Part shown: positions 22,115 to 32,378 of the stretch, one piece after another
Numbering within the stretch: position 1 is the first letter of the stretch
How the letters are laid out: each line of letters starts with the position of its first letter
Assembly: GCA_013076295.1 (NCBI GenBank)
Contig: RQOL01000024.1
Span: 1,999,158-2,063,157 of the forward strand
DNA: 64,000 nucleotides
Reading direction: 5' to 3'
DNA from: Sanderia malayensis
Lineage: Eukaryota; Cnidaria; Scyphozoa; Semaeostomeae; Pelagiidae
Translations under genes and position numbers: made by a program
The notes under the pieces: model-generated
Databases searched by the model: none
Seen by the model: the letters and a program-made list of their open reading frames with translations, nothing else
What the model was told of the DNA's origin: nothing

Positions 22115-25100
22115 ATGGACTTGAATATATCCGTTTGCCTCAAATCATTCAGAGCTGCTTTTCAGCATTACAGGAGCAATCAAACAGAGCAGGCAATAAA
22201 AGACCTTGAAAGAGAATTAGACGTAAGCTTTTTAGTTTTCAGACTTTCTGTCCTTAACTGTCGTTGCAACGCAAGCCCAACCTCCTGCAATTTTACTCAA
22301 TTTTGATTCTAAAACCTTGAGTAATTCTAAACAACTTTAGTCCTTTCCTCAACCCCAAAAATATTTAAAGTTAATCCCAAATCCATCCTTTATTAGGTGG
22401 TCTAAATTGTGGCCGAAATTGTTCAGTTTTTTTATCTGCTGATGTGACGAGTGGGCTGGGCGGGGCGAGGAATTTCGTTGTTGTTTGTCTTGCCAGTTTT
22501 GTTACTTGACAAACAGGTCGATTTTCATTTGCAACATTTTGTTGATGTTACCGAAATTAAGGATTATTTTATTTTTTCTTAGTTGCTTACTGCTAGTATG
22601 GAAAGTATGGCAGATTCACACCCGAGATTTTTTTTGTAAATTGTCATTGCACACTTGATAAATAGGGTGTGTCCGAAACATAAGGGCGTGGTCTTGGTAA
22701 CTTGCACCTCCTGAGACCAGTGCTTCAGTAATTTGTGATGAGGGGATCTGCAACATCGCGCGAAGCCCGAAAATTTTTTTTACACTTGCGAGTGGAATGG
22801 GCCTACTTTCAAGTGCAAGTTTCCATTCTAAATTTGTGAGTTACTGCGAACAAATACAACTTGGCAACCTAGGATATGAGTATATAAAGTTCATATTGCA
22901 CACTTGAAGTACATATTTGTTGCATTGCACACTTGCACACTTGGGAATTTTAGGCTGCACACCCGAGATCTCGGCGAAAACTGCCATACTTTCCACAAGC
23001 CAAAGCCATGGAATGGAGAATACTTTGGAAGGTTTTTGTTCCAAAACATTACTACATGCAGATAGTTTATCCATACTTGTGAACATTTTAAATCATGCTA
23101 CTTTAAAGTCAAATGTTCATATAAAGGCAATACTATTTTTGTCATGCTTAGGTACGATGTACAAAATAAACTATTATTCATTTATTTTGCAATTACATAT
23201 TCTCTTTTATACCCTGATTCTTCTTCTTAAGAACCTTCGTTATTAATTTTGCAGTTGAAAATGATAAGATACAACGGTTTCTACAAGACTCATTTCAACT
23301 GACACCAAATTTGGTAAACTTTTTGATGCGACAGTCAGCAACAAGTGATGAAGCTATAACCTTCCATGTAAGCTACGCTCCCATTGGTCTTAGGCTATTG
23401 TTTTGGACACAAAAGACAAACATACGTATTGTTTTTTAAAAAATTGCATTTTGAACTTAGTGAATTTTATGTTGATATTTATTTTTAGGGTCTTCAACTT
23501 CTGCAAGAGATAGCATATAAGCTGAAAATTAAACAGCTCCCTGGAGAAGAAGAGAACCTAATCAGATATCTTGTGTCAAAAATGTGAGTTATCATCAATG
23601 TATTTTTATGAACATGAAACAAAGGTGTCAGTTTCCATGCTGCAGCTTTCAGAAGGAGTTTTTGTTAAGTGCAAAATTTGCAGGTTCTTCTGTGCTTGTT
23701 TTTACTGTAGTACAGTACATCCTCGATTATCCGAACCTTGATGATCCGAACCTCGATTATCCGAACACCAAAAGTTTTTACTAAATCAGTTTTTTGCAAT
23801 CCCACTCTCGATCACCAAGTAAATATACATTGTCTTTTTAAATTTTTGCCCTTTACCAAAGTCAAATCCAACAAAAAAATCAAATTAACACATCAGTTTT
23901 CATATTCGTGTTTACAATTACCGAAACCGCTGAAAGGAAATCGAACAGGAATTTCAAAATTCACGAGTTTTGACTAATTGTGATCGTCCCATCTTCCGTT
24001 TGAGCACCCCGTGACTATTCTGGGTGATAAAAATAAACTTCATAGCAGGATTAGTAGGTAAAATTTTTGTCCTTGATTATCCGAATTTTTGGCGTATATC
24101 CGAACGGCCCAGCAAAAAATTGAGTTCAACTTGTTCGGATAATCGAGGATGTACTGTATTGTATTTTATTTGCAGTGTTTCTGCTGAGTCAAGCTTTACG
24201 TTGCCCTGCCTTGGCTCTCTTGCAAACATTTGCAGATCTAATGCAAATCTACAGGACTACATCAAAGCAATGGTAAGCACATCATTGAATTTCTTTATTC
24301 TCTTTTGACTCATAATATGTTTGTTGTTTTTTATTGCATCTTAGCATTATCTTTTTTGTCACTAATTGTTTCATTGTGTTAACAATGGAAGCTTAGTTGA
24401 GTCTTGATGCAGTTAAACACTCATATAACAAACTTTTTTTATAAATAAGTCAAGCATTGCAATTCGAATTTTCCTGCCACAATGTACCTTTGTTCTAATT
24501 GAAATAGCTTGGTGTGTAATCAAATTTTGTTTTTTTAACTTTCAACTTTAGATGCACTAGGATCATTTAATAAATAGACAATTGATTTAAATTTTTGCCC
24601 TTTACCAAAGTCAAATCCAACAAAAAAATCAAATTAACACATCAGTTTTCATATTCGTGTTTACAATTACCGAAACCGCTGAAAGGAAATCGAACAGGAA
24701 TTTCAAAATTCACGAGTTTTGACTAATTGTGATCGTCCCATCTTCCGTTTGAGCACCCCGTGACTATTCTGGGTGATAAAAATAAACTTCATAGCAGGAT
24801 TAGTAGGTAAAATTTTTGTCCTTGATTATCCGAATTTTTGGCGTATATCCGAACGGCCCAGCAAAAAATTGAGTTCAACTTGTTCGGATAATCGAGGATG
24901 TACTGTATTGTATTTTATTTGCAGTGTTTCTGCTGAGTCAAGCTTTACGTTGCCCTGCCTTGGCTCTCTTGCAAACATTTGCAGATCTAATGCAAATCTA
25001 CAGGACTACATCAAAGCAATGGTAAGCACATCATTGAATTTCTTTATTCTCTTTTGACTCATAATATGTTTGTTGTTTTTTATTGCATCTTAGCATTATC

Positions 25101-27440
25101 TTTTTTGTCACTAATTGTTTCATTGTGTTAACAATGGAAGCTTAGTTGAGTCTTGATGCAGTTAAACACTCATATAACAAACTTTTTTTATAAATAAGTC
25201 AAGCATTGCAATTCGAATTTCATGCCACAATGTACCTTTGTTCTAATTGAAATAGCTTGGTGTGTAATCAAATTTTGTTTTTTTTAACTTTCAACTTTAG
25301 ATGCACTAGGATCATTTAATAAATAGACAATTGATTTTTTTATCAGGTTTTAACAAGAAGAACATGAACCAAATGTTTCATATGGTTTTCAGTTTCATTC
25401 TGAAAGGAAACAGTGAGCAAGTAAGAAGACATTCTTGTAATTTACTCATTGACTTTATCAAGTGGTGTCAACTACAGGAATATCTTGCTGGGTAAGTTTA
25501 ATTACTGTAAAAGCTCCATTCTTAAGCTGTCCATATTTTTTAAACTCCCTCTCTAATAAGCCTCCGTTGGAACCTCAAAATTAAATAATCCCCCTGGCTT
25601 GATAGTGCTTTTACAGTGAGAATAAGAGTGGAATCTAATCATAATCATAATCTAATCATCTCACTCAAGAATGCTTTTACCATTCTTGAGTGAGATGATA
25701 GACAGATAAACAGATAATATTTATTATTATCTTATAATATTGTTTATGATTGGAGAGATTAGATGACAATGATAAAAGTTGTAGTTTTATTTTATCATTA
25801 TTTTCTGTTTTAGATTAAGAGAAGTAGAACATAATTTTTCGTCAATAGAAGAGCAGAAAGCAAACTTATCAGAAATAAATATTTCGCTGAAAAAAGTATA
25901 ACAAACACTTGAAGGCACAATATGATTGGTTGGTTTTCATTTCCTATTTTATTATGCATGCTATAAACTTTCAATTAATATCCCAATTTACAGTTAAGTA
26001 ATTATAATAGTTTACCATCTGTCTTTATCCAGTTCTGCACAGAAGTTGAACGAGATGGAAGATAAAATCCAACATATAACAGCAAAGCTCCGAGAGGAAG
26101 TCCAAAAAAATCAAGGTAAATGGTGGCTTTTATTTTAGCTGGAGAAAGTAGCACAGTAAAAGTTAGCAGTTGCTTTAATTTACTGTCTCCAGATGCCTTT
26201 GATTCTGTGTTTTTTTTTGTGAAAATTGATGAAGGAGTCTCAAAAGTGAGCAAGAGAAAGTGGAAATGGAATTGAAGTTGAAGGAACATTTTGAAGCTTC
26301 GTCAAAAGAAAGAGAAGAAGTCAGTGAAAAAGTAAATGAAAAATGGAAAGATTATGTCATGATGTTGATGACGAATAAGTAAAACTCTTGTTGGGTAGTT
26401 GACTATAATTTATTTATTTATTGTTTATTAATTTTTAGCTGAATGCGCTTAAGAATGAGGTAGAGCGCTTAACAAAGATTGCCAAGGAACATGAAGAACT
26501 GAAATTATTATATGCAGATGAAGAAGATAGGTATTAAAATAATTAGTTATCATAATACTTCGTTCATTCAATTAAAGTGGCAAGCTATAAAGTGATGATT
26601 GATGAGGAGGATGGTTGATGAGGATGACGATAAAAATTTATTGGTTGCAGGTTGGAAAGGATGCAGCGAAATTTTGAACTTGTTACAACTGAAAACAAGA
26701 CCCTTGTTGAAATGGAAAACATGTGTCGTAAGCAAAATGAAGATCTAAAAAATAAATGCGATAGTGAGTAATTTTTTTTTCTTTTTCGTTGTGTTATGGG
26801 GAAAATTATTTAGATCGTTTTACAATAAAGAAAACACTATTACTAACATAGAACAGGTCAGGATGATTGGAAGCTTGTTAGATGAAGATTTAAATTTTTT
26901 TTATTTCAGAGTCTTGCAACAATATAACAAGTCAGAGAAAGAAAAAAGAATATTATAATGAAAGTAAAAGAGCATGAAAAAACTATGGAAGGTATTAGAA
27001 ATATGTTGGCTTATCATTTAATTTATTAGTTTACGAGTTTCCTACTTTTAATTTAATCTTATCTATTTGTTTATTTATTCGTTCATTAACGCATGCCGTT
27101 ATTAATTTAGCATCAACAAAATTGATCTCTGAATTACAAGAAGAAATAAAATTGCAAGAAAAGAAAAAGTCTGAGTTAGAATTGAAAGTGAAAAAGTCGG
27201 AGAAAAAATTAACAGCTGCAGAGAATGCAAAGTCAGAAATGAACCACACGGTAATTATCTTCAATTATATTGAAAATAATGAACAAATATATATTTTAAT
27301 TATGTCTTTGACATTGTTGATAACCACGATGAACATTATTATAACATTATTAATTAATCTTGCAGTTATCTTCATTGAAACTATTAAATACAAAATATGA
27401 GAAGGACTTGAAAGAAAAGAGTGACGCATTGGACATTTAA
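22115..27440 (+). CDS. CIP2A: CIP2A-like protein (armadillo N-terminus plus coiled coil), apparently incomplete
   Basis: CIP2A is a PP2A-inhibiting and mitotic DNA-damage-tethering protein with an N-terminal armadillo solenoid and a C-terminal coiled coil. The first exons agree with it in order: 22115-22222 (MDLNISVCLKSFR), about 23019-23151 (SLSILVNILNHATLKS), 23255-23367 (VENDKIQRFLQDSFQL), 23489-23583 (GLQLLQEIAYKLKI) and 24176-24272 (FTLPCLGSLANICRSN, the most diagnostic piece). Phases fit throughout. A second copy of the fifth exon is at 24925-25021. About 25345-25494 encodes another helical repeat (MNQMFHMVFSFILKG). Coiled-coil exons follow from about 25815, 26050, 26232, 26440, 26651 and 27118 to the TAA at 27438. 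The central armadillo part (some 350 residues in vertebrates) is not visible, and several late junctions do not stay in phase. Either the assembly is damaged or the gene is decaying. Confidence 0.66.
23713..24156. mobile_element. Tigger/pogo-like MITE, 444 bp
   Basis: The ends are perfect inverted repeats of at least 23 bp (CAGTACATCCTCGATTATCC... and its complement), flanked on both sides by TA. This is the pattern of Tc1/mariner-superfamily elements. Direct repeats of the sub-motif 'ctcgattatccgaac' follow the left end. There is no transposase frame, so it is non-autonomous. It sits in the intron just before the fifth CIP2A-like exon. Its right part is copied again at about 24590-24905 by the tandem duplication. 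Confidence 0.88.
23841..25337. repeat. 749-bp near-identical tandem duplication containing an exon
   Basis: 23841-24589 is repeated at 24590-25337 with only a few differences (for example gaattttcctgcc against gaatttcatgcc, and one extra T in a poly-T run). Each unit holds the right part of the MITE, the 97-nt CIP2A-like exon and about 310 bp of the next intron. Confidence 0.95.
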
Positions 27441-27604
27441 AGGGCTCAATTTGAGAAACATGCTCAGATACAAGCAACTGATTCATAATCTAAGCAAGTG
27501 ATTCATTTAATTTCTATGTTCTTTGTTTATGTACTGTGTATGTTTTCTTAGCCTGTAAACTAAACCATAATTATACTAAAATTTTACTTACTTACTTTCA
27601 AAAT

Positions 27605-28250
27605 TGCTGTGCAATTGCCACTTGATTGTATGAAAAATATCGATGCTGATCTGTGCACTAATGCTGTCTTGCCTGAAAAAGATGTTGATGGGGCAAGTTT
27701 ATGTTATACGTTTTTCATGCTATGGTGATATGATGAGTATTCCATATAACAATCCACTTGGAAAATGAGCTCGCTATTAACCTCTTTGTTTAGCTAAATT
27801 GGAGAACACTCTATTGCTATCTTGCTTTCAATATTTTGTTTGTGCAAATAGGATTGCATTGTTGGAGTTATTAATGGCCAATTGTTGATTATTTATTGCT
27901 ATTTTATTTTTGCAGGCTACATGATATAAATGCAGGACGTCTTTCAAGGGGACAATTGAACAATTGTTTTATTCCTTGCACTCCAAGAGGATGTCTCAAA
28001 TTAATTCCAAGTACAGGTGTAGATGTAAAAGGAAAAAATGCTGTTGTCATTGGGAAGTAAAATTGTGGTATGATGATTAGCCTTGTTAAATTCTTCCTCA
28101 TAGCTTTCATATGATATGTATAATTGTTAGTGTATATTTATATTGATATTATATTAATGTTTCTCATTTTAGGGATCTCCATTGGCAAATCTTCTCACTT
28201 GGAACCATGCAACTGTAACAATTTGCCATTCAAAAACTGAATCTTCCTGA
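27605..28250 (+). pseudogene. MTHFD1-type methylenetetrahydrofolate dehydrogenase fragment
   Basis: Three pieces match the dehydrogenase/cyclohydrolase domain of MTHFD1-type enzymes in order. About 27605-27690 reads AVQLPLDCMKNIDADLCTNA...PEKDVDG. About 27917-28060 reads [20 protein letters not shown]...GCLKLI...VVIG. About 28173-28235 reads GSPLANLLTWNHATVTICHS. The intron between the first two pieces does not splice in phase. The nucleotide-binding loop residues between VVIG and GSP (normally about five) are missing, and a stop follows CHSKTESS. The catalytic N-terminal part and everything downstream are absent. I call it a dead duplicate; an intact copy presumably exists elsewhere. Confidence 0.75.
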
Positions 28251-28419
28251 AGTGGTAAGACTGACTTATTCTTGTATCTCTTCTTTTCATGTGGTTACTT
28301 TTTTGTTTAGCTACTTTATTGCTGACAACACAAAACTCTCCCTTGCTCTCCTCTCATGAACTAACCCTGTATATAACCACAAAAGTTCTCATTAATATGA
28401 ACATTTTCGAAATGATTTT

Positions 28420-28565
28420 AATAGTTTTCTACAAACGACTATATATTCGGTCGCACAAACAAATTTATATATATTTTTTAATTTACGTTATTGGATTTTA
28501 ATTGACTCTGAGGATGGTCGCTTGTTTGTGCGACCGAATATATAGTCGTTTGTAGGAAACTATTA
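28420..28565. repeat. Long inverted repeat (foldback), 41-bp arms
   Basis: The arms at about 28421-28461 and 28524-28564 are complementary over about 41 bp with one mismatch (core acgactatatattcggtcgc), separated by about 62 bp of AT-rich sequence. The right arm region reads CTGAGGATGGTCGC...GCGACCGAA, a stem-loop type seen at the ends of Penelope-like elements. Confidence 0.8.
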
Positions 28566-28729
28566 ACATCGTTTTCCTAATAAAATGAAGCTTCTTGTTA
28601 TACTATTCATTATTTTATTCTATTTTAATAAAGTACCTGTAACAAAAATGCGAAAGTACATAGCGCAAAAATAAGATAAAAAGATATAAAATTGCTTTGA
28701 AAATTGGAAACATTGCGAAACATAATAAA

Positions 28730-28851
28730 TACTGAAGCTTTTCGTCTGACACTCATCAGACTAGTACGTCAGAAAGAGAACGAAAATGAAAACCTAACGA
28801 GAAATTATACCCAGAAGAGGATCAAAATTGGCCAATCAGAAATCTCTTTCT
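28730..28851 (-). other. Hammerhead-like motif of possible Penelope-like origin
   Basis: On the minus strand, about 28744-28768 reads CTGATGAGTGTCAGACGAAA, with the CUGAUGA and CGAAA boxes in hammerhead-ribozyme order and spacing. Stem II would be only 2-3 bp, and GTCTGA/TCAGAC can pair in competition, so ribozyme activity is doubtful. No reverse transcriptase was found nearby. Confidence 0.4.
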
Positions 28852-28990
28852 GATGTTCAACCATTGTGTCGTGAACCTTGTCCAATCATTTCATTGTTCT
28901 CATGGTGATTTCCATGTGATTCATTTTGGTATTGCAAATTTCACCTTAGGTGAGAATTATTGCCAAATATGGTGCTATATCAGTGACTTC
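28852..28990. repeat. Interspersed repeat family, left half
   Basis: Shares cattgtgtcgtgaac, ttgttctcatggtgatttc and gaattattgccaaatatggt with 7806-7935. Confidence 0.75.
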
Positions 28991-29640
28991 CGCCCATTTT
29001 GTTTTTTCTGCAGAAAAACCCCTTGCACGTTGTCATTCTGACCTTTTGGTCATCGTTTGGCGAGTGAAGACCAAGCAACGAGTGTAGGCCAAGGATAAAG
29101 ACAAGACTGCGAAGAAGCAACAAAGTTCTGTGATGTGAATGACTTGCTATTAACCAAAGACTTTCATTTTGTCACCCAGGTATGAAGTTTATTCTCGTTC
29201 TTATTATCTATGTATTCCTTATGGTTCGGTTAATATTGTTGACATATTAATTTATATTAATTGGTTTTAGTTGGACTGTAATGACGGTTGCTGGTGGCGT
29301 AAAGCTTCTTGAACTTATTTTGTAAGTCCTATATTTGTCAAGGTTCACTTGTTATTGGGAATGTTATTTCTAACCTAGCTATTCCTGTGACAGCAGCCTG
29401 ATTATTCGCTGCTATTTTTTATTGAAAGTGACTTGTAGAATGAATTTTTTAGATGGTAGATCTTTGAAGAGAAATGGCCGATGATTGAAAGTTAGTTGAT
29501 TTGTCGAGAAGTTATCGACTTTTTCCTAGCCTATTTTTTACTGTGAATGTTCATTGCTTTTCTATGTGTTGCATTAATCTTCTCCATTTTTATTGGGTAC
29601 GTTTTCTTACTTCCGTGTGGAATCTGATCGATTTTCTTTA
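28991..29640. other. Spacer without a convincing gene
   Basis: Contains splice-like sites (for example caccaggtatgaag near 29180) but no frame that connects them. Confidence 0.3.
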
Positions 29641-29649
29641 AATTTTTAG

Positions 29650-29951
29650 ACCCAAAGATCGCTGAAGTTGTAGCTATGGCCGAAGCCCTATCGAAAGTGA
29701 GTCTTCTTTAATTGTTTGAATCTATTGCCACAGAAACTTATCTGCATTAAAAATTGTACATATTCAATTTTACCTTAATTCTGATAAATTTACTTCATTT
29801 TCAGGGAGAAGATCGAAAAATAACGAAAGATGATATGGAAGAAACGAAGATTATAGCCGAGACGACCTGTAAAATGAAAAAGAACTTGCTGGGAAGTGAA
29901 ATAACCATCGCTGATCAAAATATGATTCATTGTACAATTTTAACTGAATAG
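29650..29951 (+). CDS. Possible last two exons of an unrecognised small gene
   Basis: tttttag/acccaaag at about 29649 opens a short frame (PKIAEVVAMAEALSK) ending at aaa/gtgagt near 29697. A good acceptor at about 29805 continues in phase (GEDRKITKDDMEETKIIAET...) to a TAG at 29949-29951. The peptide is charged and helical-looking, with no family I recognise. No start exon was found. Confidence 0.25.
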
Positions 29952-29994
29952 TACATTACAATATGATTACAATAGTTATAGCTATTCGCCCACA

Positions 29995-30138
29995 ATTATG
30001 TTGATTTTTGCATAAAAATATATATTAGAAACTTTGTGTGTGATTATGTTGATTTTTGCATAAAAATATATATTAGAAACTTTGTGTGTGATTATGTTGA
30101 TTTTTGCATAAAAATATATATTAGAAACTTTGTGTGTG
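29995..30138. repeat. 48-bp tandem repeat, three copies
   Basis: Three almost perfect copies of a 48-bp unit (attatgttgatttttgcata, then aaatatatattagaaacttt and gtgtgtg). A related stretch (gcataaaaaagtatattagaaacttt) occurs near 5275. Confidence 0.93.
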
Positions 30139-30395
30139 AATAGTTGTCGCCGTCTGGCACTTCCTCCCACCTTCTTAAACTTATATATTTTATATATAAC
30201 AACCTACACATTCTGGCAGCTATACAACTGATATGAGCCTGCGATTTTTGCCCTGGGTACTCATTTGCCGACATCGCAAGGTTGGCTGACGGACGGCTTG
30301 TCGTTCGTCATTCCAACCATCCGTCGACTCGAACCCTTCAAGAATGCGAAATCCAGCGCCTTAGCCACTAGACTATACCAACGCGCTTATTTAAA
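30139..30395 (-). repeat. tRNA-derived SINE
   Basis: On the minus strand a tRNA-like head at about 30315-30390 has an A-box-like TAGTCTAGTGGCTAAGGCG and a B-box GGGTTCGAGTCG about 30 nt downstream, the RNA polymerase III promoter of tRNA genes. Stems are imperfect, and an unrelated body follows (about 30314 down to 30140, with gtgggaggaagtgccagacg). I read it as a SINE, not a working tRNA gene. Confidence 0.6.
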
Positions 30396-31124
30396 ACTAC
30401 AATACATCGCATTTTATTGCACATTAATTACTTTACATACTCACAACCGTGCCGTACTAATAATATAATTTATAAAATATATCTACTCCAATAGCGAGCA
30501 TAAACATCCGTATGTAATGTCCCTAGATATAATAGTTCACTGTTCAGCACAAACATCTATATATATATTATCAATAGGGTGGCAATTCCAGCAAGATTTT
30601 TCATGGCTTTGAGCTCCTGAACATTATGTCTCATATGTATCGACAATATTTTGCCATCATCCCGGTGATTTCTTCCAGTAGCTCTTGGATACCTGAAAAT
30701 TAATGTAAATACAGTTTGAATTTATAGAAACTCTGCCGCTTAATTTTGAAGAGAATTCTTACTGAAATAAAAATACAGTTGTCCACAAAGTACCCACGTA
30801 TCCGTATGACTTTTATGTGTGCTGTTTTTGTGTTCAATCCGACGAGCGTGGGTAACTAATGCGAATTTTGCGCTTTCTATTTGCTTCCAGAGAAATAAAT
30901 CATATGCAAGCACTTAATTTTAAGAATGCACCAATAACCATTTACATGTTTGAAAATCCTAATTGAACTTACGTAAACCAAATGACGCCTAGTGTGCAAG
31001 TGTTGTGCATGGTTGCAGAAGTAAATTCCTGTCTTCATTTTCTTTAACGAAAAGAGAAAAAGCACATGTCAGCGTAGAATCCTCAAGAATTTCCGATAGT
31101 TTGTTACTCTGTTGTCACTTGTCT
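30396..31124. other. AT-rich spacer, nothing recognised
   Basis: No gene, repeat or RNA signal stands out. Confidence 0.3.
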
Positions 31125-31500
31125 GGTAATCTAAAACGCTGTATAATTTATTATATCATACCTTATAGTAAACCAATTACATTGTAAGTTTCTGACTGGC
31201 CATTACAGACAAGGTAGAGATGATAAACGACCGATATAACATCAATAAATTGGTAGCAACACGATATCCACAACCGCTTCTGATGAAGTCCAAATCAAAA
31301 AGAATTAAATTGGAGTGGCACAGCCTAATCTGCATAAACATCACGCATGAATTCCTTTACTTCACCATAGCAGCCACGCTTGCATTTGGTGGAGGTTACC
31401 CTCCTGTGAATATGTTAAACCAATCAGTTGAAGACAAATAACAGAACTGCCTTCTTTGTGTTCTCCGTACTATTCTTGAACACTGGCCATTGTTGTATGG
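31125..31500. repeat. Interspersed repeat family, right half
   Basis: Matches 7935-8300 over nearly its whole length (tctaaaacgctgt, acagacaaggtaga, cttctgatgaagtccaaat, gaggttaccctcctgtgaat). Confidence 0.8.
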
Positions 31501-31598
31501 GGAGAAATGGAACATCCATGATTTAATACATGAAGTACTGAAAAATCAAATTTTGAAATAAACTGAAAAATGACTCACAAGGAGTATACTAAATACTA

Positions 31599-31973
31599 TT
31601 ATACTAAATAGATACTAAATTCTAACTGCTCTTTCGTTATTATATATCTTGGTCTTCCTTTGTACCACATTTCTTGTTTGGGAGCTTTGTAACCAGAATG
31701 ATGCACATTACGCGCTATATCTGAATCCAAATTAGCCAATTCAATGCATTCCTGGATTTTATTTAAAAAATCAGAATCTATCTCGTAAATGGCGTTGCAT
31801 CTTGAGACCATATTGCCAAAGTTCTCAAATCGAAATCTAATATAGTCAGCATCATTTTCAGAGGTTACAGGATGATCTACACTTGTTATTACTTGACGCA
31901 AAACATTCTTCAAATGACTGTGTAATAAATCAGGTAGAGGCATCTTTTGCACTGAAAAAATAAATGCTTGCAA
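31599..31973 (-). pseudogene. Fragment of an integrase-core-associated ORF
   Basis: A 124-codon frame ends in KGRPRYIITKEQLEF. That phrase is typical of the segment in front of the helix-turn-helix and rve-type integrase core in a group of domesticated or retroelement-related animal proteins. Here the frame stops four residues later, and no helix-turn-helix or DDE core follows. The N-terminal part (LLHSHLKNVLRQVI..., NIDSD-like helices) also looks real, so this is a truncated copy. Family placement is from memory of the motif. Confidence 0.45.
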
Positions 31974-32378
31974 CGACGCTTTCTGGAATACGTGGTTGGG
32001 TTATTTCCAATGACGATATCTGGAAAGCGGCGTTGCAAGCTGTGCCGAGGAATCATTGCGACGAAACATTTTTGACCCCTATGCCGCGCCATACTCATCC
32101 TTATTCAATTCAACGAAATGTATTTCCAACATTTCACCATTCTGTCCAGTATTCAACTCTATACAGGGGTGAGGTGAGCCACACCTCAACCGAGCGAGCA
32201 AAACGAGTGAGCCACAGGGACGCAGAGTCTACCCACCCAGACCAAGCCAGCACCCTTTGTTTGACCATGTTGTTGTTTCCTTGAATTGGGTGGGCCTAGT
32301 CTAGTTGTCTCGTCAAGTTCTGGTTATTACCAATAGCCGATGAGCTTTTATTTTGCATTGATTTAACAAAACGTAATA

